A stretch of DNA of 64,000 nt, from contig NZ_JAKVCW010000012.1 in the NCBI RefSeq assembly GCF_022448905.1, positions 79,395-143,394 of the forward strand, given 5' to 3'. The stretch is from Shimia sp. (GTDB lineage: Bacteria; Pseudomonadota; Alphaproteobacteria; Rhodobacterales; Rhodobacteraceae). Position numbers and translations under genes: made by a program. Below, piece by piece: positions 50,201-57,541 of this stretch (its first letter is position 1; the number at the start of each line of letters is the position of its first letter). The notes beneath the pieces are model-generated. The model saw only the letters and a program-made list of their open reading frames with translations. It ran no database searches and was not told the origin of the DNA.

Positions 50201-50477
50201 GTTCGTACTTGCGGATGATATCCAACGTCGCATCGCTCGAATTGCCATCAACAATGATGTATTCAACGTTTTCATAGGTTTGCGACTGGATCGATTGGAT
50301 GGTTTGTTCGATCGTTTCAGCGGAGTTCCAACAAACCGTAATTACGCTAATAAGTGGCTTGTCTGGTTGGCTTGAACGGATGTCGCCCCGGAGGCGTTTC
50401 CCCCCCTCAGCCTGACGTTTTCCGGTCTGATCTGGATAGGTCGTATGCCGACCTACGAACTCATACGAAGTTGTCAT
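47259..50477 (-). CDS. Triple glycosyltransferase (GT2-GT2-GT4), 1072 aa
   Basis: From the ATG at 50477 the protein has a first GT2 domain (residues 41-235; SVITVCWNSAETIEQTIQSI, VDGNSSD, LLNSDD). A second GT2 domain follows (329-560; SVIMPVYNAQEILQDTLDSL, CVDDCSTDG, MLDADDR). The third is a C-terminal GT4 domain (about 650-1065; IVSTFDYGGAGIASQR, WTLHDMNPFTGGCHYTEGCE, then PSREDNAPQTVPEALLSG). The GT4 part resembles WcaC/colanic-acid-type transferases with their Cys cluster. One polypeptide could add three sugars of a repeat. It is divergent from gmd with 445 bases between, and upstream of a sulfotransferase-like gene. Confidence 0.87.
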   Translation of the reverse strand: MTTSYEFVGRHTTYPDQTGKRQAEGGKRLRGDIRSSQPDKPLISVITVCWNSAETIEQTIQSIQSQTYENVEYIIVDGNSSDATLDIIRKYEHLIDYYVSEPDKGIYDAMNKGLELAQGEAVLLLNSDDWYRDDAVERLVNAWQYSGCDFVGALALYIGEDGNNYVLPSMSYDHSVLLRMPLRHETMLIPSALYDKVGPYDLSYPIIADFDLTIRLFRAGASYFELREPLLNFRTTGVSNTAMEQLHDEHHALLVRTFPFLQPEVSQSLADHSKARPEAFIDAANAHLDQHEFVLAVRAMVKDFGRLWGGFWAEAPLAQIASQTPMLYPKISVIMPVYNAQEILQDTLDSLLLQEGLPEIEVICVDDCSTDGTVTILERAVSQDGRVRFLKNETNKGPAASRNAAIRQARGQYVFMLDADDRVPAGALKKLYEAAQEHGSTVVRGGFQVERMIHGHLDQGVKYPAGISDRTIAQTNLSDMPGLLASTEGHWAGLYDRDFAETVLYPEDFRMGEDSLFLIKAMTFASVVTLIPDPVYVYQDSAESAMNNYTFSKYMDEIEWRRRAWALLVDSGHKERADFFLFDWWNPPFFAELNAALSEEDSTAFYKTLYEVFCKAGSKDAGLCENLELRQILRDNFVRLGLMPAPERELKIAIVSTFDYGGAGIASQRCMNIMREANQGAFTICAFKRSGSPDAHLAPVTGPAGDAQRSGDLETLWKHWTDVSVLEDDASPKPLSRELFSRSGSMVDPASMGAALAQSDVVHFHWVVGMLDLERMEEIVTDRPVVWTLHDMNPFTGGCHYTEGCEGYKNECANCPLLEGDKSLAHEAWKAKREAYAKIKNLHIVTPSQWLADCAKESSLFDDRPVHVLPNSIPIEHFIPTNKLVARMQLGLPLDAKIVAFGADSLNNLRKGGDILVESARLLKERGQADNVHGLFFGSASLDLGLPVRNMGYISDPAKLSLVYAAADVFAFPSREDNAPQTVPEALLSGTPVVAFPVGNVPELVHHLETGFIARYEDAGHFAEGLAWALKDTTSEEALMRSLRARSAALDLHNPESVRDQHLELYRKVVCE

Positions 50478-50922
50478 CAAACAATCCAAAGAAATAGTAA
50501 AATAAATAATATATGCACACGCGATTTCTGAGCCAGTGTACGCGACCTTGATTGCAGCAATCGCCCCCAAATATCAACAGGAGATATGCCTGTTGGCGGG
50601 CAATCCATAATTTGACTTTGGACAATCCCATTGGTGCACGCGCAAGCTCCAAAAACAGGAATCTGGTACCCAATTTCCGTGACCACCACCATTTGCTTCC
50701 CTCAACGCCGCATGATTTTTTCGACAACGCAAGAGGCCAAATGCACAGGCAGAACGCAACTTGCCCGTTTTTTTGGCAAACCCAAGAAAAGCCCATCTGC
50801 GTTTTCGACTTAAGCTTTTGGATGACAATCCAAGAGGACAAACGCCCTTGAAGCAAATTTGGAAAGCGACTAAGCCATCAATGGATTGTTTTGACATCTT
50901 TGATTTACCAACAGGATTTCAC
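50478..50922. other. Long divergent gap upstream of gmd
   Basis: There are 445 bases between the 1072-aa transferase and gmd. Short open frames on both strands here look like non-coding shadows: their composition is odd (Trp/Cys/Phe-rich) and they lack ribosome-binding sites. Promoters for both genes must lie here. I do not see a JUMPstart or ops-like element. Confidence 0.5.
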
Positions 50923-52041
50923 ATGAAAAAGGCTTTAATTACAGGCGTTACGGGCCAAGATGGATCTTATCTGGCGGAATTTTTACTGGAAAAAGGCTAC
51001 GAAGTTCACGGCATCAAGCGTCGCGCCTCTCTGTTCAATACAGACCGCGTGGATCACATCTACCAAGATCCACATGTCGATAACGCAAACTTCAAGCTTC
51101 ACTATGGAGATTTGACAGACACCTCAAACCTGACGCGCATCTTGCGTGAGGTGAACCCAGATGAAGTGTATAATCTCGGCGCTCAGAGCCACGTCGCTGT
51201 CAGCTTTGAAGCCCCAGAGTACACAGCCGATGTAGATGCCATCGGCACCCTACGCCTGCTGGAAGCAATCCGCTTTCTGGGTCTGGAAAAAACAACCCGC
51301 TTCTATCAAGCTTCAACGTCGGAGCTTTATGGTCTGGTTCGGGAAACCCCACAAACAGAGACCACGCCATTCCACCCACGTTCTCCGTACGCTGTGGCCA
51401 AGATGTACGCCTACTGGATTGCCGTGAATTACCGAGAAGCCTACGGTATGTATGCCTGCAATGGCATTCTGTTTAATCACGAAAGCCCACGTCGCGGCGA
51501 AACTTTCGTGACACGGAAAATCACGCGCGGCATGGCCAATATAGCGCAAGGCCTGGAGCCCTGTTTGTACATGGGTAACATCGACAGCTTGCGTGATTGG
51601 GGCCATGCTAAAGATTACGTTCGCATGCAGTGGATGATGTTGCAGCAAGATGAACCCGAAGACTTCGTGATTGCGACCGGCGTTCAGTATTCGGTCCGCG
51701 AGTTCATCACCTGGTCGGCCAAAGAACTTGGCATCTCGTTGGAATTCACTGGCGAAGGTGTGGACGAAATTGCAACGGTTACTGCGATTGACGGTGGCAA
51801 AGCGCCCGCGCTGAAGGTCGGTGACATCGTGATGCGGATCGACCCACGTTACTTCCGCCCAGCGGAAGTTGAAACGCTTTTGGGGGATCCGGCAAAAGCC
51901 AAGAAGGTTCTCGGCTGGGTGCCTGAGATCACCGCGCAAGAAATGTGCGCAGAGATGGTCGCCGAAGATCTCAAAGCCGCCAAGCGCCACGCCTTGCTCA
52001 AAGAGCACGGCATGGATGTACCGGTAAGTGTAGAGAGCTAA
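50923..52041 (+). CDS. gmd: GDP-mannose 4,6-dehydratase
   Basis: This is the first step from GDP-mannose to GDP-L-fucose (or GDP-rhamnose/GDP-perosamine). The 372-residue protein begins [19 protein letters not shown], has STSELYG and [20 protein letters not shown] (YxxxK) and the NADP-binding [10 protein letters not shown]. The ATG at 50923 was chosen from the family start. It is followed by a sulfotransferase-like gene and then fcl. Confidence 0.95.
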   Translation: MKKALITGVTGQDGSYLAEFLLEKGYEVHGIKRRASLFNTDRVDHIYQDPHVDNANFKLHYGDLTDTSNLTRILREVNPDEVYNLGAQSHVAVSFEAPEYTADVDAIGTLRLLEAIRFLGLEKTTRFYQASTSELYGLVRETPQTETTPFHPRSPYAVAKMYAYWIAVNYREAYGMYACNGILFNHESPRRGETFVTRKITRGMANIAQGLEPCLYMGNIDSLRDWGHAKDYVRMQWMMLQQDEPEDFVIATGVQYSVREFITWSAKELGISLEFTGEGVDEIATVTAIDGGKAPALKVGDIVMRIDPRYFRPAEVETLLGDPAKAKKVLGWVPEITAQEMCAEMVAEDLKAAKRHALLKEHGMDVPVSVES

Positions 52042-52360
52042 CTCGCACCGTAGGATTTCGGAAAATGCACAGTACGAATTCTGAATTGATGCATTCGTCT
52101 AACAGCATGGCTATCGAAGGGAATGATTTTTAACTTCTTGGCTGCGGCTTCTGAAGAAAATGACCGCTTTGGGGGCACAGCCCAAGGCCCCAAGAGCACA
52201 AGCGGCAATTTTTGCTGGGCACACGCAAGAAAAACGTGACAACTGAAAAGATAGAAAAGTTTGCAGCCAGTTGCGAAATGCGGTCGAGTTTTTTGATTTT
52301 CTTCGCTGAAAGTCAGTTAACTTAAACTCCTGGTGCCAAAAGAGGACTATTGAGAGCAGG
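52042..52360. other. Gap between gmd and a sulfotransferase-like gene
   Basis: These 319 bases hold no supportable gene. An imperfect hairpin (GCTTTGGGGGC ... GCCCCAAGAGC) about 130 bases after gmd may slow transcription but lacks a T run. The last 100 bases are A+T-rich and could carry a promoter for the next gene. Confidence 0.45.
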
Positions 52361-53404
52361 ATGAAGCCGAAACTTTACATCCATATTGGCTTTCCAAAAT
52401 GCGGAAGCACGACTCTGCAGAACTTTTTGGTTCAGGCCCAAGGAAAGCTGAGAAACCATGGCATGGTCGTTGTTGACCAAAACATGAACCATCCAGGCAA
52501 CACTCGAGCGAAACGCGTTGCGCAATATAGCCTGTGGAAAATGCTTGATAGCCCGGGCGCTCCCAAAGAAATCGCGGAGTCATTGACAAAAATTGCGATC
52601 GCCATGAAGAAGCACAACACAAAGGCGGCTGTGTTTTCCGGTGAGCAGTTAGGTAACCAAGCCGAATACGCAGAATTTTTCCGACCCGCATTGGCGTTAT
52701 TTGACGTCAAAGTGATTGCCTATGTGCGGCCTCAAGAAACTTGGCTGCCGTCCGCTTGGAAGCAGTTTGGTGTCCGAGAGGGCAAAAGTCTAGAAACACA
52801 CTTGGACTCTGCTCCACGCGCACGCGTTCCGGGATTTCTACGAAAGCTCAAGGCCTGGGGTTCCGTTTTTGGAAAGGAAAACATCTACGTAAATACGTTA
52901 GCTCGCGGCAATTTGTATCAGTCAGATCTCATTGCCGACTTCTGCAAAGCGTTAGATTTACCGGATTCCTTTGCGCCTAACAATCGACCTAAGAACTCAA
53001 CCAATGTAACCTTTGACAACCATATTCTTATGGTTCTTTTAAGCGCACCAAAGCTTCTTGAAGGTGGCGGTACAGGAAGCATTTATGGCTTCCTCGACAA
53101 GTATTTGCCCAAGCCAGCCTTCGAATCCGGTCGCAACGCCGTATCACACGAAAAAGCGCTGCAAATTCGCGAAGAATTCCGGGAAGAAAACGAAGCCATC
53201 GTCGCTGAGTTTATGCCAGGGTCCACTTATCAAGAAGCCTTTGAAACCCAAAAACCTTTGAAGCCAATGGATGTCTCATCGGATTTGCTTACCGCAAATG
53301 CGAAGACCACTGCGTATCTCATTGCCATTGCAGAAAAACAATCTCGTGAAATAGAGACACTGCGAAAGCAGCTCAAACGGCTTGAAGCAAAACTCGAAGA
53401 CTGA
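52361..53404 (+). CDS. Sulfotransferase-like protein
   Basis: The 347-residue protein has HIGFPKCGSTTLQ (5'-phosphosulfate loop) near residue 8. VIAYVRPQETWLPSAWKQF is the 3'-phosphate region. A short coiled-coil tail closes the protein (IETLRKQLKRLEAKL). AGCAGG sits before the ATG. It is inserted between gmd and fcl, the two GDP-fucose genes, with fcl starting 20 bases after its stop, so it may sulfate fucose or be made together with it. The acceptor is not proven. Confidence 0.8.
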   Translation: MKPKLYIHIGFPKCGSTTLQNFLVQAQGKLRNHGMVVVDQNMNHPGNTRAKRVAQYSLWKMLDSPGAPKEIAESLTKIAIAMKKHNTKAAVFSGEQLGNQAEYAEFFRPALALFDVKVIAYVRPQETWLPSAWKQFGVREGKSLETHLDSAPRARVPGFLRKLKAWGSVFGKENIYVNTLARGNLYQSDLIADFCKALDLPDSFAPNNRPKNSTNVTFDNHILMVLLSAPKLLEGGGTGSIYGFLDKYLPKPAFESGRNAVSHEKALQIREEFREENEAIVAEFMPGSTYQEAFETQKPLKPMDVSSDLLTANAKTTAYLIAIAEKQSREIETLRKQLKRLEAKLED

Positions 53405-53424
53405 ATTAAAGCGTCGGAGGACAG

Positions 53425-54393
53425 ATGAAAATCTATGTAGCCGGTCACCGTGGTATGGTTGGGGGCGCGATTTTGCGCCAATTGCAGGCGCGTCAAAAGG
53501 CGGGTGAAGCGCTGGAGCTGTTCACGCGTACACACAGCGAACTGGATCTGACCAATCAAGCGGAGGTGGCGGCGTTTATGGCCGCGGAAAAGCCGGACGT
53601 TGTGATTTTGGCTGCAGCCAAAGTAGGTGGCATTCATGCCAACAACACCTATCCAGCAGATTTCATTTACGAAAACCTGATGATCGAATGCAATGTGATC
53701 CATCAGGCCTTTGCTTCAGGCGTCCGAAAACTTCTGCAGCTGGGCAGCTCCTGCATCTACCCCAAGGCCGTGCCGCAACCGATGAAGGAAGATGCTTTGT
53801 TGACGGGCACGTTGGAACCAACCAATGAACCCTACGCCGTGGCCAAGATTGCGGGCATCAAGCTGTGTGAAAGCTATAACCGGCAACATGGCGTCGACTA
53901 CCGATCGGTGATGCCGACAAACCTGTATGGTCCAGGCGACAACTTCCATCCGGAAAACTCCCACGTCATGCCGGCATTGATCCGACGCTTCCACGAGGCA
54001 GCGCAGAGTGGCCAGGAAGAGGTTGTTATGTGGGGGACCGGCAAGCCGATGCGCGAGTTCTTGCATGTGGATGACATGGCGGAAGCGAGCCTGTTTGTGC
54101 TGGATCTGGACAAAGACACTTACGAGGCGAACACAGATCCCATGTTAAGCCACATCAACGTCGGCACTGGCACGGATGTCTCAATTGGCGAGCTTGGGCA
54201 AATGATTGCGAAGGTCACTGGGTACAAGGGCCGCATCGTTCAAGACCTCAGCAAACCGGACGGCACCATGAAGAAGCTGATGGACGTCAGTCGGCTGGCC
54301 AATATGGGCTGGGGGGCAAGCGTGACGCTCGAAGATGGCATCGTCGAAACCTACAAATGGTTTCTGGACAATCAGGACAGCTTCCGGCGATAA
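53425..54393 (+). CDS. fcl: GDP-L-fucose synthase
   Basis: This bifunctional epimerase-reductase of 322 residues converts the gmd product to GDP-L-fucose. It shows [10 protein letters not shown] (NADPH loop), [11 protein letters not shown] (active-site Ser), and [16 protein letters not shown] (YxxxK). GGAGG before the ATG is strong. It is followed by manC after 29 bases. Confidence 0.95.
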   Translation: MKIYVAGHRGMVGGAILRQLQARQKAGEALELFTRTHSELDLTNQAEVAAFMAAEKPDVVILAAAKVGGIHANNTYPADFIYENLMIECNVIHQAFASGVRKLLQLGSSCIYPKAVPQPMKEDALLTGTLEPTNEPYAVAKIAGIKLCESYNRQHGVDYRSVMPTNLYGPGDNFHPENSHVMPALIRRFHEAAQSGQEEVVMWGTGKPMREFLHVDDMAEASLFVLDLDKDTYEANTDPMLSHINVGTGTDVSIGELGQMIAKVTGYKGRIVQDLSKPDGTMKKLMDVSRLANMGWGASVTLEDGIVETYKWFLDNQDSFRR

Positions 54394-54422
54394 TTCCTCA
54401 GATTGTTTAGGATATTTTTGTC

Positions 54423-55871
54423 ATGACCCAAATTATTCATCCGCTTCTTCTTTGTGGGGGCTCGGGCACACGGCTTTGGCCGCTTAGCCGCAAAAGCTAT
54501 CCCAAACAATTTGCCAAACTGACCGGCGAGGACAGCCTGTTTCAGGCGTCAGCCGAGCGCTTGTCTGGCGATGGTTTTGCCGCGCCTTTGGTGATCACCG
54601 GTTCCGATTTCCGGTTCATCGTGATCGAGCAACTGGCCGCCAAAGAAATCAGTGCCGCCGCGACCATGATCGAACCGGAGGGCCGCAACACCGCCCCTGC
54701 AATTCTCGCAGGCGCTTTGGTGCTTGAAGCCCGCTCTCCGGGTGCGTTGATGCTGGTTGCGCCTTCTGATCATGTGATCCCCGATGCAGAGCGGTTCCGC
54801 GCCGCGGTGCGCGCTGCGGCTCCAGCGGCGGCGAGCGGTCAGTTGGTGACCTTTGGCATTCGTCCGGATCGAGCGGAAACCGGCTATGGCTGGCTGGAGC
54901 TGAGCCAGAGCCCGGAAGCGGATTTTGCGCCCGTGGCGCAGCCGCTTAAGAGCTTTGTCGAGAAGCCGGATGCCGAGAAGGCAGAGACTCTTTTGGCCGG
55001 TGGTCAGCACCTTTGGAACGCGGGGATTTTCCTGTTTGCCACGGACAAGCTGATTGCTGCGTTTGAACGACATGCACCAGAGATGTTGGCCAGTGCCCGC
55101 CGGGCAGTGGCGTCCGCTGAGGCCGATCTCAGCTTTACGCGGCTCGATCCAGAAGCCTGGTCGGAAATGGAAGACATTTCGATCGACTATGCCGTTATGG
55201 AAAAAGCCGAGAACCTGTCTGTTGTGCCCTACGGCGGCGCCTGGTCTGATCTGGGTGGCTGGGACGCGGTCTGGATGGAAAGCGACCCGGATGGGGACGG
55301 TGTGGTCACCAGCGGGCCTGCCACCTCCATCGAGTGCGAGAACACCCTGCTGCGGGCCGAGGATGACAGCCAGGAACTGGTTGGCATTGGGTTGCAGGAT
55401 GTGATTGCTGTGGCGATGCCGGATGCCGTTCTGGTCGCGCATAAAGACCGCGCCCAGGACGTAAAAAAGGCCGTGTCAGCGCTGAAGGAAAAGGGCGCGT
55501 CGCAAGCGGAAATTCTGCCACGTGACTATCGCCCTTGGGGCTGGTTTGAGAGCTTGGTTGTTGGCAGCCGATTCCAGGTGAAACGAATTCATGTCCATCC
55601 TGGCGCCGCGCTGAGCCTGCAAAGCCATCATCACCGGTCCGAGCACTGGATTGTTGTGGAAGGCACCGCGCAGGTGACCATTGACGAAGAGGTCAAACTG
55701 GTCACGGAAAACCAGTCTGTCTACATTCCATTGGGCGCTGTACACCGCATGGAAAACCCCGGCAAAGTGCCGATGGTTTTGATTGAAGTGCAGACCGGAT
55801 CCTATTTGGGCGAGGACGACATCATTCGCTATGAAGATGTATATTCCCGCGGCCAGGGCGCCAAAGGCTAA
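54423..55871 (+). CDS. manC: Mannose-1-phosphate guanylyltransferase / mannose-6-phosphate isomerase
   Basis: This bifunctional enzyme of 482 residues supplies GDP-mannose. The N-terminal domain has GGSGTRLWPLSRKSYPKQF, the pyrophosphorylase signature, then FVEKPD. The C-terminal cupin domain shows HPGAALSLQSHHHRSEHW with metal-binding His residues. It completes the GDP-fucose supply set with gmd and fcl. A terminator follows 21 bases after its stop. Confidence 0.94.
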   Translation: MTQIIHPLLLCGGSGTRLWPLSRKSYPKQFAKLTGEDSLFQASAERLSGDGFAAPLVITGSDFRFIVIEQLAAKEISAAATMIEPEGRNTAPAILAGALVLEARSPGALMLVAPSDHVIPDAERFRAAVRAAAPAAASGQLVTFGIRPDRAETGYGWLELSQSPEADFAPVAQPLKSFVEKPDAEKAETLLAGGQHLWNAGIFLFATDKLIAAFERHAPEMLASARRAVASAEADLSFTRLDPEAWSEMEDISIDYAVMEKAENLSVVPYGGAWSDLGGWDAVWMESDPDGDGVVTSGPATSIECENTLLRAEDDSQELVGIGLQDVIAVAMPDAVLVAHKDRAQDVKKAVSALKEKGASQAEILPRDYRPWGWFESLVVGSRFQVKRIHVHPGAALSLQSHHHRSEHWIVVEGTAQVTIDEEVKLVTENQSVYIPLGAVHRMENPGKVPMVLIEVQTGSYLGEDDIIRYEDVYSRGQGAKG

Positions 55872-55892
55872 GAACGGTCATAGCGAAAGAGT

Positions 55893-55935
55893 AAAAACGC
55901 CTAGCCGCGTTCGATCAAGAGGTTTGGCGTTTTTT
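55893..55935 (+). terminator. Rho-independent terminator after manC
   Basis: AAAAACGCCTAGCC pairs with GGTTTGGCGTTTTT across a 14-base loop and is followed by T-rich sequence. It closes the gmd-sulfotransferase-fcl-manC run. Confidence 0.7.
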
Positions 55936-55953
55936 AGTTCTTTGCTCAGGCGC

Positions 55954-57360
55954 TTAGAGGTCTGGATCAGAGCTCTCCGTCGCCTGATCGAACCTCAAAT
56001 CGATCCAACGCCCTGCTGGGATATCCACAGGTGCTCCGGCAACCCACGCGCCACGCCACTCTGTCGCGCTGGTGTGTACCATGAGACGTCTCTGGTCAGG
56101 ATCATATTCCGTTTCAACAAAGACCAGCCGATTGCCGTTGACGTCCTGTGGCACCTCTATCTGCCAGCCCTGTTGCGCCAAGGCGTCCACGTTTTCTAGG
56201 CAATAGCGCCCCACGCCTATGCGAGTAAACTGGGCGTTCATCGCGACGCATGGCATGTCTATTCCTCCGTCAAACAGCCGAACAATTGGACTGGCTTCCT
56301 TGATGAAGCCGTTGGCGTCCACAGTGGTGTTTTCAGTGGTGTGAAATGTGGCCCAATCCGTAAACGGCACGCTTGACGCAGCTTTGCTGCGCATCTTGAC
56401 CTCCGCGGATGCGGCAGAGAACTTTATCGCCATTTGCCAGCAATAGCCATCTGTACCACCCAAGGTTCCATTGCCGCAAAGCAACCCTGCAGCGCCAGAC
56501 CAGGTGGGATACGGGTTGTTTCCGCTCGCCGCATTTGTATGCGAGCCACCGTAGAAGTAATACATTCCACTGAGAAAATGCATGTCCAAATCGCTCACCA
56601 AGAGGCCCGCATCTTCGCCCAAACCGAAGTCGCCGGTTTTCAAGAGCCGGTTTGCTGTGCTGTCGGTGGATGATTGCGTGACGGCAGTGCCGGTGATCTG
56701 ACCATCCACGACCATGCCGGACGGCGCTGTGAGTTCTCCGGTCGCGGCGGCGATGGAAATGCCGGTGGACCAAGTTGTGCCGTCCGCGCTGACCTTGATG
56801 ACAAAGTCATCTGAACCGGCGGTGCCCATTTCTGCGCGACCGGACCAGTTTGTTTGGAACAGCAGGCTCGCGGTATCTGATTGCGCCGCCTTGTTGACCT
56901 TGACCTGATGATCTGCGCCTTCGTGGCTGAGCAGGGTTGCCGGTGAGGACACCGACAGGCGGTTGGTTGGGTCGTGGGTTGTATTCACACCTAGGCCTGT
57001 GAGGTTGGACAGTTCTGAAATCTCGGTGGGAGTCCAGGTGGTCCCATCCCAGATCATCAGTTCATCGCCACCTTGTTCAACGGCGGTAAAGCCGTGTTGC
57101 AGCGCAGTAAAAAGCCATGCGCCATTGGTCCAGGTGGCCAAATGGTAGGCCTGACCAGACCACGCGGCGGTGGGCGCAGCACCAAGCGCCCAGGTGGTGC
57201 CTTCGGTTGGCGCGGCCGGAGGGTCGCTGGCATCAAAAGCTTCGACAACCGTCTGAACCAGCACGTCCAGCTTTTGCAGGGCTTCATTGTGGGTGACGTG
57301 CTTTTGGGCCTGTGCTGGCATGATGAACGGCAGCGAAAGGCGCGAAGAATTTTCTGACAT
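55954..57360 (-). CDS. DUF2793 phage-like surface/spike protein
   Basis: The 468-residue protein opens MSENSSRLSLPFIMPAQAQ then KHVTHNEALQKLD, the N-terminal signature of DUF2793 proteins found in phage tails and in rhodobacterial gene-transfer-agent loci. Trp-rich repeats such as TWALGAAPTAAWSGQAYHLA and WDGTTWTP follow, then a beta-rich Gly/Ser/Thr middle and C-terminal half. GGAG seven bases before the ATG supports the start. No other phage gene is nearby, so it is either a detached accessory spike or a domesticated glycan-binding surface protein. Its site beside a capsule locus suits glycan binding, which is inference. Confidence 0.72.
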   Translation of the reverse strand: MSENSSRLSLPFIMPAQAQKHVTHNEALQKLDVLVQTVVEAFDASDPPAAPTEGTTWALGAAPTAAWSGQAYHLATWTNGAWLFTALQHGFTAVEQGGDELMIWDGTTWTPTEISELSNLTGLGVNTTHDPTNRLSVSSPATLLSHEGADHQVKVNKAAQSDTASLLFQTNWSGRAEMGTAGSDDFVIKVSADGTTWSTGISIAAATGELTAPSGMVVDGQITGTAVTQSSTDSTANRLLKTGDFGLGEDAGLLVSDLDMHFLSGMYYFYGGSHTNAASGNNPYPTWSGAAGLLCGNGTLGGTDGYCWQMAIKFSAASAEVKMRSKAASSVPFTDWATFHTTENTTVDANGFIKEASPIVRLFDGGIDMPCVAMNAQFTRIGVGRYCLENVDALAQQGWQIEVPQDVNGNRLVFVETEYDPDQRRLMVHTSATEWRGAWVAGAPVDIPAGRWIDLRFDQATESSDPDL

Positions 57361-57460
57361 GGGGCAACTCCATCAATAGGGGATGGGCGCCAGAGTCAGA
57401 GAGGCGGGTTGCCAAGATCACAACGCAGCAACCGCAGGTGTTGCGCGCTCCAAAATCCAC

Positions 57461-57501
57461 GTCGGTTTAGCGTCGGTATCACGGCTGTTTTGCGGAGGTG
57501 C
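57461..57501 (-). repeat. Dispersed 41-bp repeat, copy C
   Basis: It starts GTCGGTTTAGCGTCGGTAT on the plus strand and ends TGCGGAGGTGC. It is 32 of 41 identical to both other copies and lies in the gap between the permease/UnbV gene and the DUF2793 gene, 100 bases upstream of the latter start. Confidence 0.7.
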
Positions 57502-57541
57502 ATATTTGCGCCCCAAAACAGGGCGCAGGACGCAACATTCA

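Noticed and set aside
50461..50897. Several short frames in the gmd upstream gap
   Set aside because: Their odd composition rich in Trp, Cys and Phe, overlaps on both strands and lack of ribosome-binding sites make coding unlikely.
54408..54420. TAGGATATTTTTG before manC, similar to the tract after the msrA double hairpin
   Set aside because: Only a short A+T-rich core is shared and no hairpins accompany it, so it is probably chance.
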